DNA of 37,218 nucleotides from a virus: positions 1 to 37,218 of IMG/VR virus record IMGVR_UViG_3300035666_000081, one strand, 5' to 3'. Both the position numbers and the translations under genes were made by a program. This document shows, in pieces, positions 23,634 through 31,339 of the stretch. Below the pieces are notes generated by a model that saw only the letters and a list, made by a program, of their open reading frames with translations, ran no database searches and was not told where the DNA came from. Every line of letters begins with the position of its first letter. Position 1 is the first letter of the stretch.

Positions 23634-24296
23634 CTACTCGTCGTTTTCTAAGTGCTCCAGAGGATTTGAAATTGTGTTTTTAAACAAAGAATGAGCAAGG
23701 TCCGGGTCGCCTTTACGTCTGCTGTAGTGCATCAGCTTTTCAGGAACAAAATCCATTTCAAACGGATGGATGAATGATGGAGGGTAGAGACGGTTCCAGC
23801 TGGAAACCAAGTGCAAGGGATTGCCGCACCTTGGATTGCCGCAGATCCGAGTAACGACAGACGTTCCGATATCGCCCCACGCACATTGATAAATCGCTTT
23901 TTGAAACGTAATACCTTCTGATTTTTGTTTGCTGTAAAGCGAACGGTAAGACGGCATGCATACGCGTTTTGGCGTGTAGATGCTCTCAGACTTCACCTCC
24001 CAGCAATCATCGCGATCACCGATTTGAAGCTGGGACCATAGACGCTTGTACTTAATTTTGTAGTCGGTGTGTAAGTAGTTGATATCAAAGCCACATACGT
24101 TGGAAAGAATTTTCTTGACGCAGAAATAACACCAATGATTCTGTGAATCACGGATGAAATGGTTGTGAGGGCAAGGAAAACCAATGTAGTACCCATGTTC
24201 TTCCAGCTCTTGGGCGGAGAGCGTTTCAATGTCGTTGACGTGGCGGAAACCGCGAACAACTTCAGGATCCTTGACGGAACGATAACGATTAGCCAT
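23634..24296 (-). CDS. HNH/His-Me finger-type zinc nuclease, 220 aa
   Basis: The protein has two zinc-site-like segments. The N-terminal one is GFPCPHNHFIRDSQNHWCYF with a following Cys (C-H-H-C pattern, about residues 39-60). The second is TRICGNPRCGNPLHLVSS near residue 153, the C-x-N-P-x-C-x-NPxHL pattern of His-Me finger homing endonucleases. The catalytic His is less obvious than in the 122-aa HNH protein, so activity is uncertain. It overlaps the end of the preceding nuclease-like gene by eight bases; the two may work together or mark a mobile-nuclease insertion. Confidence 0.6.
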   Translation of the reverse strand: MANRYRSVKDPEVVRGFRHVNDIETLSAQELEEHGYYIGFPCPHNHFIRDSQNHWCYFCVKKILSNVCGFDINYLHTDYKIKYKRLWSQLQIGDRDDCWEVKSESIYTPKRVCMPSYRSLYSKQKSEGITFQKAIYQCAWGDIGTSVVTRICGNPRCGNPLHLVSSWNRLYPPSFIHPFEMDFVPEKLMHYSRRKGDPDLAHSLFKNTISNPLEHLENDE

Positions 24297-24645
24297 TGGA
24301 ATAACGAGACGCAGAATGAGATTTGGTGATGAGCAGTTCTTTGCGGTTATCCCGCTCCAAGTTGTCTGGACCGTGGGAAACCGTGCAGTGCGTTAAGTCC
24401 TTTTCAGTACGCATGTACTGAACAATGCGGTGAGCCAGATAGGTGGCGTTATCGACGCTCACCACATAGAACCCAGTGACTTTGTTCTTCCGTCCAGCCT
24501 GATCCCCCGGCTTGTAACCAGCCTTAGCAATCTTCCACTCCAGCCCACTGGGATAGCGATCAGACAAACAAAAGAGTTCGTTAAGCCTCCAAAGGGAAGG
24601 CAGAGGCATGCGATGACGGCCCATTGTGTCATTGAAACCAGGCAT
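24289..24645 (-). CDS. HNH-like homing endonuclease fragment, 118 aa
   Basis: The region AHRIVQYMRTEKD, then VSHGPDNLERDNRKELLI (about 72-109) follows the HNH_3-type pattern HRxV..., DHxNGNxxDNRxENL. The catalytic-type first Asp is Ser here (VSHGPDN). The N-terminal third has no homing-domain signature. Start choice is uncertain: ATG at 24645 or 24624. The first gene of this minus-strand unit, it begins just beside the large palindrome. It may be an inactive or partial nuclease. Confidence 0.55.
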   Translation of the reverse strand: MPGFNDTMGRHRMPLPSLWRLNELFCLSDRYPSGLEWKIAKAGYKPGDQAGRKNKVTGFYVVSVDNATYLAHRIVQYMRTEKDLTHCTVSHGPDNLERDNRKELLITKSHSASRYSNG

Positions 24646-24663
24646 AGGGTAGCAAGCGTGCAG

Positions 24664-24839
24664 GAAAACAGGGAATAGGGGTATTTTTTCTTTAGTTAGA
24701 CGTAAATGACATTGTTGATCAAAAGTGTCATGCTTTCCAGGAATTAATATTTCTCTTTATTCCTAGAAACAATTACACCCCTTACCAACAATGTCATTTA
24801 GCTCACGGTAGTAATAAACGGACGCTATTCCCTGTTTTC
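24664..24839. repeat. 176-nt concentric imperfect palindrome, no gene
   Basis: Three pairs of inverted arms share one centre (24751.5). The outer 15-bp perfect arms are 24664-24678 (GAAAACAGGGAATAG) and 24825-24839. The middle 15-bp perfect arms are 24703-24717 (TAAATGACATTGTTG) and 24786-24800. The inner arms, 10 of 11 bp, are 24734-24744 and 24759-24769. Stretches between arms pair only partly. It fills most of the 281-base gap between two minus-strand units, next to a terminator. It could be a replication origin, a cruciform regulatory site, an element of MITE type (no target duplication seen) or a folded transcript. Confidence 0.75.
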
Positions 24840-24888
24840 GTGTAATCCCATCAACTCAGATGCGTCTCACACCAAGACTTCTCAGCCA

Positions 24889-24911
24889 CAAAAAAGCCCC
24901 ATCTCTGGGGC
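24889..24911 (-). terminator. Intrinsic terminator of the replication operon
   Basis: Read on the minus strand, GCCCC, the loop AGAGAT and GGGGC form a 5-bp GC stem followed by six T residues (the A-run at 24890-24895). It lies 16 bases past the stop of the GT4 gene, closing the minus-strand operon 30774-24927. Confidence 0.8.
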
Positions 24912-24926
24912 CCTTGTAACACTTAA

Positions 24927-26171
24927 TTACTTCTTTGCTTTCTTCCTGGCTTTTGGCTTGACAATCTGCGGCTTCTCCTCCTCCCGCTTGGCAATGACCT
25001 CCTGGAAAACGTCGTCAAATTGATCGGCAACCGTATCCCAATCGAAGCAGGGATCCGTCACACGCTCATAACAAGCCTGTGCGGTCTCATCGAGCAGTTG
25101 ACGGTCTTCATACAGCTTTGCAAGCAGCTCAGCCAGATGGTTGTCATCGGGGCACGGCATGATACGACCAAAGTTTGTATCCACATCAGCATGGAGAGAA
25201 CGAATCAAGAGGCCAGCGCCTTCAAAAATTTCCTTACAAGACGTGTGATCAGGCACCACCTGGGCCACACGACAGGCGGCATGTTCAAAATTCACAAGCC
25301 CCCAGCCCTCACCCTTGCAGGTATTAACACCTACGTCGGCCACGTTATAGATGGTATTGAGCAGCTCCACCGGCACCGAGGGGGGATGCGGGTGCGGCGA
25401 AGTCATGATGATGCGGTTGTTGGGATCCAACCCTTGACGTGCCATCTCCCGTGCAAATAGCGGCATGATGTCCCATCCCTGGTCCTTCATCCCCATATGC
25501 ATGTAAAGCTTGGCGTTCGGGCGACCGACCGCAAACTTGGCAAAGGCACTGATTGTAATGTCTTGCCGTTTACGGAATTGATTTCGATTGCCATTGAACA
25601 CAATGAAATCATCTTCTTCCAGCCCCAGTTCTTTCCGCGCTTTTTTCTTATCAACGGGATAAAACTGTTTAGGCGTCATGCCATGAGGAATAACAGTAAT
25701 CGGCACCTTGGCACCCGCACGAATTGTTTCGTTTGCACCAAATTCCGTGTAGCAGATTGCTGCATCCCAATCATTGAGTGTATCCAGGAGAGCTGCATAC
25801 CACTCATACGAATCCATGGGGTAGTAGCCCACGAACTTGAAGTTGAGCGATTCCCTTAAATCAGCAATGCGCTTCCATTGTTCGTTAATGATCCAGCTGT
25901 CGTTAATCGTAAAGACAACATCTGGCTTAACCAACTCAACAATTTCGCGAATTCGATCTTCTCCAAAGGGCGCCTGCTGGAACCGATTGGAGGCTGGATA
26001 CATGCGGTACTCATCTTGCAACGGCGTGTAGTCACCGTGCCAGTTACAACCAAGCACATGAATTTCATATCGATCCTTCAGGCGGCTCAGTACATTTTCT
26101 GTGACCCGTGCAAAGCCAGTCATGGCGACGATATCGCCAATCCAAAGAAGTTTAGGTTTGTTTTCAGTCAT
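24927..26171 (-). CDS. Glycosyltransferase, family GT4 (GT-B fold)
   Basis: The 414-aa product has the GT-B two-domain layout. The N-terminus is KLLWIGDIVAMTGFARVTEN with the loop that holds the acceptor side. A linker-region VIPHGM leads to the donor-binding domain. The E-x7-E type motif appears as CKGEGWGLVNFEHAACRV. It transfers a sugar from a nucleotide donor, probably onto phage DNA, virion protein or host surface glycan. It ends with a Lys-rich tail (PKARKKAKK). The ATG at 26171 is preferred to a TTG three codons upstream. It is the last gene of the minus-strand operon and lies downstream of SpeD. Confidence 0.85.
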   Translation of the reverse strand: MTENKPKLLWIGDIVAMTGFARVTENVLSRLKDRYEIHVLGCNWHGDYTPLQDEYRMYPASNRFQQAPFGEDRIREIVELVKPDVVFTINDSWIINEQWKRIADLRESLNFKFVGYYPMDSYEWYAALLDTLNDWDAAICYTEFGANETIRAGAKVPITVIPHGMTPKQFYPVDKKKARKELGLEEDDFIVFNGNRNQFRKRQDITISAFAKFAVGRPNAKLYMHMGMKDQGWDIMPLFAREMARQGLDPNNRIIMTSPHPHPPSVPVELLNTIYNVADVGVNTCKGEGWGLVNFEHAACRVAQVVPDHTSCKEIFEGAGLLIRSLHADVDTNFGRIMPCPDDNHLAELLAKLYEDRQLLDETAQACYERVTDPCFDWDTVADQFDDVFQEVIAKREEEKPQIVKPKARKKAKK

Positions 26172-26200
26172 TACTTGCAAGTTGACTGAATTTACTATAC

Positions 26201-26554
26201 TTATTTTTCTAGAGTTGAAGAGCGAATAAGTTCTTTTTGTTCGGCAATTTCTGCCTTTAGTTTATGTTTTAAAAACTGAGCAGCCTTATCCGTATTCGTC
26301 TTATCACCACAAGTGTATAAATCGATTGCCACATAACCCAACTCGGGCCACGAGTGGATAGAGGCATGGGACTCAGCCAACAAAGCAAGCAGCGTGACGC
26401 CCTGGGGTTTAAACTTTTCGCCAATAATCCGAAGAATTGTGGCGTTCGACATTTGCAGCGCAGTTTCTAGCATCTGCTGCAAACGGTCGTAATCATCCAA
26501 CAGCTGCTGGTCGCAACCGTAAAGATCCAGAATTAAATGGCGCCCTTTACTCAA
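26201..26554 (-). CDS. speD: S-adenosylmethionine decarboxylase proenzyme
   Basis: Makes decarboxylated SAM, the aminopropyl donor for spermidine. The 117-aa length is that of the short prokaryotic class. The processing site is plain: AESHASIHSWPELGY, where cleavage between Glu61 and Ser62 would create the pyruvoyl group. His67 and Cys82 (DLYTCGD) match the known processing and proton-donor residues. The start is a TTG in a TTGA overlap with the primase-helicase stop, so translation is coupled. The gene is known in marine cyanophages; here it lies in a replication operon. Its role may be polyamine supply for DNA packaging or host growth. Confidence 0.93.
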   Translation of the reverse strand: MSKGRHLILDLYGCDQQLLDDYDRLQQMLETALQMSNATILRIIGEKFKPQGVTLLALLAESHASIHSWPELGYVAIDLYTCGDKTNTDKAAQFLKHKLKAEIAEQKELIRSSTLEK

Positions 26555-29190
26555 AATTCTTCGGCCACTTCCTCCATTTTGACATCAGTCTTCCCACTTA
26601 AAACATCTCCATAAAATTGAGACCATTCTTCTTTATTCAAGCCCGCTTCAACGATTGACGGATAGTCTTGATATTTGGTGGCATTGCTTGTCCGCGTAGC
26701 AATATTGTTGATCCTCAGGCCACGATTTGTCTTCATTTTGTAAACATTAAGACCCAGCTGGTGGATACAAACGTCTAAGACCAACGATTCAAAACGACTG
26801 CGGCCCAAGATGTTTCCATTGCTTCCACGACAAAATTCACAGTAGTTTGGATACAGGTGCTCCGAACTGTGCTCATAGATGCGAGATGGATTGTTGACAG
26901 CCATCTTGGCAACACCCACGGCAGACGAAATACCTGGATCAAAGATGATGCAGTGACTCATCCAATCCATGATCTGATTGGACTTCAGGATTTGTTCTTG
27001 ATGATGCTTTGCAAAGAACGGTACCTTCTTGTTGGTTTCCATCAGGTATTCCCGCATCTCAGCCTCACTCAAATCCAGGACCCAGTTGACCAACCCTGGC
27101 AGCAAGGAAGCAAATTCTCCGAACGGACGACCGCGATCATCCATGTCAATGAGTGTTTTTTGCTCTGCCGAGGAGCCAACAAACGGTTTATCAAATGGAA
27201 TTGTGAGGCGACGCCGCGCTAAACCAGAAGTCGGGTCAGTGGTTTGGATCGGTTCGTTGGCCGTAATCATCACGAGGCCATTGAACTTGAAAGGCTTCTG
27301 GCTGCCCGTCTGAAATTTCCGTTCATTACGGATGAGGTCACGTCCAGTAATCGCCTTTAACACGGAAACTGAACCGCCGTACCGCTCCACATCATTGAAG
27401 AGCAGCAGTTTTTTCTTATAGAGGTTTGCGGTTTCAAATCGGTTCTTCTCCAGATGCTCAAGGGAAGAAATCATGGCGTTGTCATCACCAACCAAAGCAT
27501 GAGCCAAGTTGGAATAAGTGGACTTACCCGATTTACCTGGGCCGACAATCTCCACAAACTTTTGAATATCAGAGTACCCAAGAAGCACTGCACGAAGCCA
27601 AGCCCTTAACACCTGGGTGCGACCCCAGTTATTTTCCTGTGTATTTTTCAACCATTTAATGATGGGTTCACATGTGGCAGCCGGATCGTACTCATAAGGA
27701 AGTTGTTGGGTGATGTACAGATCACGGTTGAACGGCATCAGTTCTTTTGAATGAACGTTCAAAATACCGTTCGTGAAGAGCAAAAGATCTTTGCCTTCAT
27801 ACCAATCATCAAAGATGACACTAATTCTTAATTGCTCCAGCACATCATTAATAAGGTTCATGCTGTAGCCATTCGGCAACAGACTCTCCTTAATCATTTC
27901 AAATTTATTTTTGATATCCCCCTTGATTTCGTGGTCCGACAGCAGAGACCAAAGTCCATTGCTGTGGTATTCATACATGAAAAAGCTGCCGTGCTGAGGG
28001 CTGTAATGCAAATTCCCTTTGTACATTTGCAGCAATACATCTGCAACAATGTCGGCAGAAGGATTGCGAGGCTTTTGATCTTTACCAGACTTGGAAGCAG
28101 TCTTTACCTTTGGTGCGGACCAAGTTGTTGCACGGATTTCAGTTGTTACGGGCATGTCGGGAGCTGCATTAATACCTAAGTCTTCTTCTAATTCGGCCAG
28201 TAGTTTTGACACATGATCAATCATGGCGTCATCCACGGGCATGGCCTTATAGTCCTCGGAAGGCTTCCAGCCATTTTCCTGGGCGATATGAATTAACGAA
28301 CCAAGCCTGCGACCACCGCCTTTACTAAAGGAAAGCCAACGGCGGTGACACTCACCATCTCGAAACTTTTCCGATTGTTTGGACCAGTTATCCCATTCAT
28401 CAAGTAACGATTCATCCAATGAATGAAGCGACTGACCAACCGTGATCCAGATGTCGTAATCATCAGCGGCTTCTGCAGGCAAGGACCACATTGCCTCCCT
28501 GGCGAGCTGAATGTCTCGATCCAACGAAACCTCAGTGTTAATCGCAAAGCCTGGACCAACAAAACGCGTTGTCTCTTTAGCAGGAACACCCTGCTTGACA
28601 TTCTTATTAATGATGAGATTCAGCAGCCATTCCGGAAATTCAGGCAGACGATCAATCCACTCAAACCCCATGCCCTCGGCGGTGTAGTATCCTTCCGTTT
28701 CAGGATGCAAACCCATCAGCACCCCCTGGTGCCGAGACCACAAGATTTCTAATTTCTCCCGATTGCCAGATGCATGCCAGGTGTATTTATTACGAACGAA
28801 ATGCTTTTGCTTATCGCGGTGCAGACGATAAAGCTTCCGTTCACGACCAGGCTTACCGCTACAAATGGTCAGCGTTGGAGGCAGAGCACTATTAAAGTCA
28901 GTCTCATTTGAGATTTCCTTGATCAGCTCATAAACCGTTGGGCCATCCACATCAACCCATACAAAACCATACGGATTGTTGTAAGCGGGACCCCCGATCA
29001 AGCCAACGGCCTTACAATCACCAGTCGTAATTTCTTCTTCAATTTCCGTTTTACTAAACGGTTTATCTTGCCAACCACGCACATACGGATCCTTGTTGGC
29101 ACCCAGTGGCGTCAGCGGCCAGTCGATGGGCAGAAGATCCAGGCGAATTTCACCAGGACGTAAAGCAAATTTTGAACTTCCACTCATCAT
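26551..29190 (-). CDS. Primase-polymerase / D5-like superfamily 3 helicase, 879 aa
   Basis: Synthesises primers and unwinds DNA at the phage fork. The N-terminal Prim-Pol domain (about 20-185) has the metal-binding Asp pair in VWVDVDGP (80 and 82). A PriCT-type domain follows (about 222-300), with DDYDIWITVGQSLHSLDE and GECHRRWLSF. The helicase domain has Walker A at 550-558 (GPGKSGKST), Walker B LLLFND (595-600), a motif C-like GLVMITANEP (638-647) and arginines at 659-661. A C-terminal D5-like helical region follows. This fused layout is typical of phage and plasmid replicases that work without a separate DnaG/DnaB pair. It overlaps the gene upstream by four bases. Two tandem Met codons make the exact start uncertain. 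Confidence 0.9.
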   Translation of the reverse strand: MMSGSSKFALRPGEIRLDLLPIDWPLTPLGANKDPYVRGWQDKPFSKTEIEEEITTGDCKAVGLIGGPAYNNPYGFVWVDVDGPTVYELIKEISNETDFNSALPPTLTICSGKPGRERKLYRLHRDKQKHFVRNKYTWHASGNREKLEILWSRHQGVLMGLHPETEGYYTAEGMGFEWIDRLPEFPEWLLNLIINKNVKQGVPAKETTRFVGPGFAINTEVSLDRDIQLAREAMWSLPAEAADDYDIWITVGQSLHSLDESLLDEWDNWSKQSEKFRDGECHRRWLSFSKGGGRRLGSLIHIAQENGWKPSEDYKAMPVDDAMIDHVSKLLAELEEDLGINAAPDMPVTTEIRATTWSAPKVKTASKSGKDQKPRNPSADIVADVLLQMYKGNLHYSPQHGSFFMYEYHSNGLWSLLSDHEIKGDIKNKFEMIKESLLPNGYSMNLINDVLEQLRISVIFDDWYEGKDLLLFTNGILNVHSKELMPFNRDLYITQQLPYEYDPAATCEPIIKWLKNTQENNWGRTQVLRAWLRAVLLGYSDIQKFVEIVGPGKSGKSTYSNLAHALVGDDNAMISSLEHLEKNRFETANLYKKKLLLFNDVERYGGSVSVLKAITGRDLIRNERKFQTGSQKPFKFNGLVMITANEPIQTTDPTSGLARRRLTIPFDKPFVGSSAEQKTLIDMDDRGRPFGEFASLLPGLVNWVLDLSEAEMREYLMETNKKVPFFAKHHQEQILKSNQIMDWMSHCIIFDPGISSAVGVAKMAVNNPSRIYEHSSEHLYPNYCEFCRGSNGNILGRSRFESLVLDVCIHQLGLNVYKMKTNRGLRINNIATRTSNATKYQDYPSIVEAGLNKEEWSQFYGDVLSGKTDVKMEEVAEEF

Positions 29191-29411
29191 TTAATTCCCA
29201 AGATATCTAGTTTAACTTCTGGATTTGAAGTTGTAGCCAACCCCTGGACGGACACGCCAAAGTTTTTAGTTTCAAAATATTGCTCTTTCAACAGCATGAA
29301 AGCGTGAAGATGCATGGCGGTGGGCAGACAAAAACAGTCCCCATCCACCGCATTATCCATGCGATTCATGAGACTATTCATCCACTCACCCACAGAAACT
29401 TGGATTTCCAT
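29187..29411 (-). CDS. Hypothetical protein, 74 aa
   Basis: A soluble protein with many Met and several His and Cys residues (AVDGDCFCLPTAMHLHAFML). The CxC and HxH could bind metal. It overlaps the primase-helicase start by four bases (ATGA), so it is translated just before it and may be an accessory replication protein. No family is recognised. Confidence 0.55.
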   Translation of the reverse strand: MEIQVSVGEWMNSLMNRMDNAVDGDCFCLPTAMHLHAFMLLKEQYFETKNFGVSVQGLATTSNPEVKLDILGIK

Positions 29412-29479
29412 GGGGTGTTTTTGGGTGTCTTCTTATCCTACGGCCACCAATCCGAGGGGTCCATTACAACTTTCTGAAG

Positions 29480-29692
29480 TTACTTGGTCTCATTAGACTC
29501 ATCTAAAGCCATGTGTCCATACATATCAACAGCCTTGAATTGTTCAAGCATTCTGTTGTAAATATCAATTGGTTGCTCACCCGTCTCAATTGCGCACGAC
29601 GTTGCGACAGACCAGGCTGTACGTCTACGCAACTCTTCCGGATCATTTGGATTCCACGGAGTCTTTTGATTGTCCGGCGTCCACTGTGTCAT
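29480..29692 (-). CDS. Hypothetical protein, 70 aa
   Basis: Trp-, Asn- and Arg-containing N-terminus (MTQWTPDNQKTPWNPNDPEE) and an acidic C-terminus. It overlaps the end of the upstream gene by 50 bases. Its composition is ordinary and its place in the operon argues for a real gene. Function unknown. Confidence 0.5.
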   Translation of the reverse strand: MTQWTPDNQKTPWNPNDPEELRRRTAWSVATSCAIETGEQPIDIYNRMLEQFKAVDMYGHMALDESNETK

Positions 29693-29939
29693 CTTGATAC
29701 CAAGGTGCCCTTAATTCCATTGCGCCACCAAGCTTCAGGGATTCCCCCGTCTGGAGCACAGGATCAACTTCATGTTCAATATAAATAGGTTTATTCTGCT
29801 CTTCGCGTTCTAACTCAGACTCAATTTGATTCTCAAGTTCTATCATCTTGAGACGAGCCGTGAGCTTAGCCTCAAACCAAACGCGTTTCCACCACTTGAT
29901 TATTTCTTGGAGGATGTCTTTAAACAAGGTCCGCATCAT
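29643..29939 (-). CDS. Hypothetical amphipathic helical protein, 98 aa
   Basis: The N-terminal part (about 1-50) is a long Trp/Lys/Glu-rich helix (DILQEIIKWWKRVWFEAKLT) that could be a coiled coil or membrane-surface helix. The C-terminal part is acidic. Start alternatives are ATG at 29939 or 29936 and GTG at 29945. It overlaps the nuclease gene by about 20 bases. Function unknown. Confidence 0.5.
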   Translation of the reverse strand: MMRTLFKDILQEIIKWWKRVWFEAKLTARLKMIELENQIESELEREEQNKPIYIEHEVDPVLQTGESLKLGGAMELRAPWYQDDTVDAGQSKDSVESK

Positions 29940-30774
29940 ACTCACCAACCTCCTCGATTTGCGTATAGTATTCTTTAAGAATTTTGCACCAATCTTCGCG
30001 CAAAAGGTTTAAAAAATTCCTAGAGATTTTAAAAACCTGAGTTCGCACCGGCGTTGAAACTAAGATTGCAGCCTGCTGGACCTTCATCCCCAAGGTTTGT
30101 TCAATAGCGATGTCGTATGCAGCGAGCTGCTTGCAAGTCTTTTTAAATTTCATGTGACCACCCAGGAGATCTCGCCATTCAGGCGAACCCTTTTCTAAGT
30201 CCTTGGGCCATTTACGGCTATAAGGTTTAACGCTAGTTTTCAAGTCAGCAAGAGTAAGCTTATTACCCACCACCCCAATAATGTCAGGAGCACCAGCAAA
30301 AGATCGCCCTTCAGAATCGCAACCCCACACGCGAGCCACGTCATCGGCACCAATAGTAAAATTAAACTTGTCAAGTACCGGTGATTCCGCCCAAAGGACC
30401 TCCTGGAACTGGTCCAATATCGATGGCATTCCCGCCCAAAAATCCCCATACTCTTCAGGAATATCCGGATTTTTGTTCCCTTTGAGGTATTGTTCCATCC
30501 CATAGTGAATGGCAGTTCCCCGTTCAGCAGCTTGTTCTTTAACACCCGGATTGTTTTTAGACCACATTTCAAGCTTCCGTTTGTTTGCCTCGGAAGCTGT
30601 TTCGCTAATAATTGTAGTTACGGAGGGCGCAGGTCCAGTGGGTAACGGAGTTGTATAGTGCCTTCTACCGTTAAGCGTAATTCTGGCTGCGGTCCTATTA
30701 AGGTTCCGCATTAGATCTGGTTGCTTATCCTCAGCTTCAATCCAAGGATCTGCTGTATTTAGTTTAGCAACCAT
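29920..30774 (-). CDS. PD-(D/E)XK nuclease, RecB/Cas4-like phage exonuclease
   Basis: The 284-aa product carries the nuclease core: AERGTAIHYGMEQYLKG with the motif-I His90, then GAPDIIGVVGNKLTLADLKT with Asp164 and the Asp177-x-Lys179 pair, then CKQLAAYDIAI (the Q-x3-Y motif typical of RecB-family nucleases). It probably processes DNA ends for recombination or replication. It is the first gene of the minus-strand replication operon. It faces the divergent hli operon across 49 bases. No Cys cluster for the Cas4 Fe-S site is visible, so a plain exonuclease is favoured. Confidence 0.82.
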   Translation of the reverse strand: MVAKLNTADPWIEAEDKQPDLMRNLNRTAARITLNGRRHYTTPLPTGPAPSVTTIISETASEANKRKLEMWSKNNPGVKEQAAERGTAIHYGMEQYLKGNKNPDIPEEYGDFWAGMPSILDQFQEVLWAESPVLDKFNFTIGADDVARVWGCDSEGRSFAGAPDIIGVVGNKLTLADLKTSVKPYSRKWPKDLEKGSPEWRDLLGGHMKFKKTCKQLAAYDIAIEQTLGMKVQQAAILVSTPVRTQVFKISRNFLNLLREDWCKILKEYYTQIEEVGEYDADLV

Positions 30775-30823
30775 TCCTGGTTTTTAGTATATTAATTAAA
30801 CAATAACGTATTTATCAGAAACT
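30775..30823. promoter_or_regulatory. Divergent promoter region between the replication and Hli/sugar operons
   Basis: Only 49 AT-rich bases separate the two start codons. On the minus strand AATATACT and on the plus strand AGTATATT (both near 30786-30794) could be -10 boxes. Overlapping promoters would link the expression of replication and of light-harvesting/sugar genes. A classical -35 is not clear on either strand. Confidence 0.45.
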
Positions 30824-30928
30824 GTGGAAGAATTCAGGAACGTTATTTTGGTTTTATTGCTTGCTATTCTTATAACCACAGCCATTGATGGCTATTTCCT
30901 CTATCACGAATTGGATACCTTCCAATGA
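30824..30928 (+). CDS. Tiny membrane protein, 34 aa
   Basis: A GTG at 30824 encodes 34 residues dominated by one hydrophobic helix, NVILVLLLAILITTAIDGYF (residues 6-25), with a charged start (MEEFR) and a short tail. Its stop overlaps the Hli start by four bases (ATGA). That coupling with a thylakoid protein and the size recall small photosystem or cytochrome subunits, but no such family can be recognised. It may be an anchor or a leader for hli translation. Confidence 0.55.
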   Translation: MEEFRNVILVLLLAILITTAIDGYFLYHELDTFQ

Positions 30929-31167
30929 TTCATAAGTTTGTCTTATGGTTACGTGGCTGGATCAGCAGCCTCGCTTGGTTTTTCCAAACAATTTGGAAAG
31001 AGTATCTCGTTGACCTCCACTTGAATAATTTCCCTTGGCACCGGGATGACTACATCGCCTTTGCCGAACGCTGGAACGGCAGGTTCGCCATGCTTGCTGT
31101 GGTGATCATTTTGCAACTGGAATTAATATACAAAATAAGTATCTGGCAGTTTTTAGGTTTTGTGTAA
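30925..31167 (+). CDS. hli: High-light-inducible protein (Hli/HLIP)
   Basis: A one-helix chlorophyll a/b-binding-type protein of the thylakoid that binds chlorophyll and carotenoid and protects photosystems under stress. The motif ERWNGRFAM (residues 48-56) and the following helix LAVVIILQLELIYKISIWQF match the family core ExxNGRxAM. It is 80 aa, longer than the shortest Hlis, with a Trp-rich hydrophobic N-terminus. Phage hli genes are thought to keep photosynthesis running during infection. It is coupled to the tiny membrane protein upstream and overlaps the CxxC gene downstream. Confidence 0.9.
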   Translation: MIHKFVLWLRGWISSLAWFFQTIWKEYLVDLHLNNFPWHRDDYIAFAERWNGRFAMLAVVIILQLELIYKISIWQFLGFV

Positions 31168-31339
31168 CTTAACCCGCTTTTACTACTGCGAACCTTGCCT
31201 TGGTCTAAAAGAATTCTTAAAACGTGATTACTACACCAAAAACGGTGTGGCATTCGAAGACGTAGAAACCGTCAACGCCGACAGATTTGAAGCTAAATTA
31301 ATTGAAGAAAACCAAGAGTACATTCGGGTTGATTTGTGA
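31160..31339 (+). CDS. Small CxxC protein, glutaredoxin-like
   Basis: A TTG at 31160, overlapping the end of hli in another frame, opens 59 codons. The product has a strand followed by CxxC and a helix (RFYYCEPCLGLKEFLKRDYY), then VAFEDVE, which is how thioredoxin-fold proteins begin. It is short and lacks the cis-Pro and C-terminal half of a full glutaredoxin. It ends in GTGA shared with the glycosyltransferase start. It may be a truncated redox protein or a zinc-binding protein. The coding call rests on tight overlap at both ends. Confidence 0.5.
   Translation: MCNLTRFYYCEPCLGLKEFLKRDYYTKNGVAFEDVETVNADRFEAKLIEENQEYIRVDL

Noticed and set aside
24430-24678. + strand ORF over the HNH-like gene and the palindrome's left arm
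   Set aside because: It is antisense to a recognisable HNH pattern, has no ribosome site and no motif.
24664-24839. Transposon or MITE call for the palindrome
   Set aside because: No target-site duplication is seen directly outside the arms and only one copy is present in the window. It remains one of several options.
30824-30928. Identification of the 34-aa protein as a photosystem subunit such as PsbI or PetN
   Set aside because: The size and single helix fit but no residue signature of any such family is seen. Only a small membrane protein is claimed.
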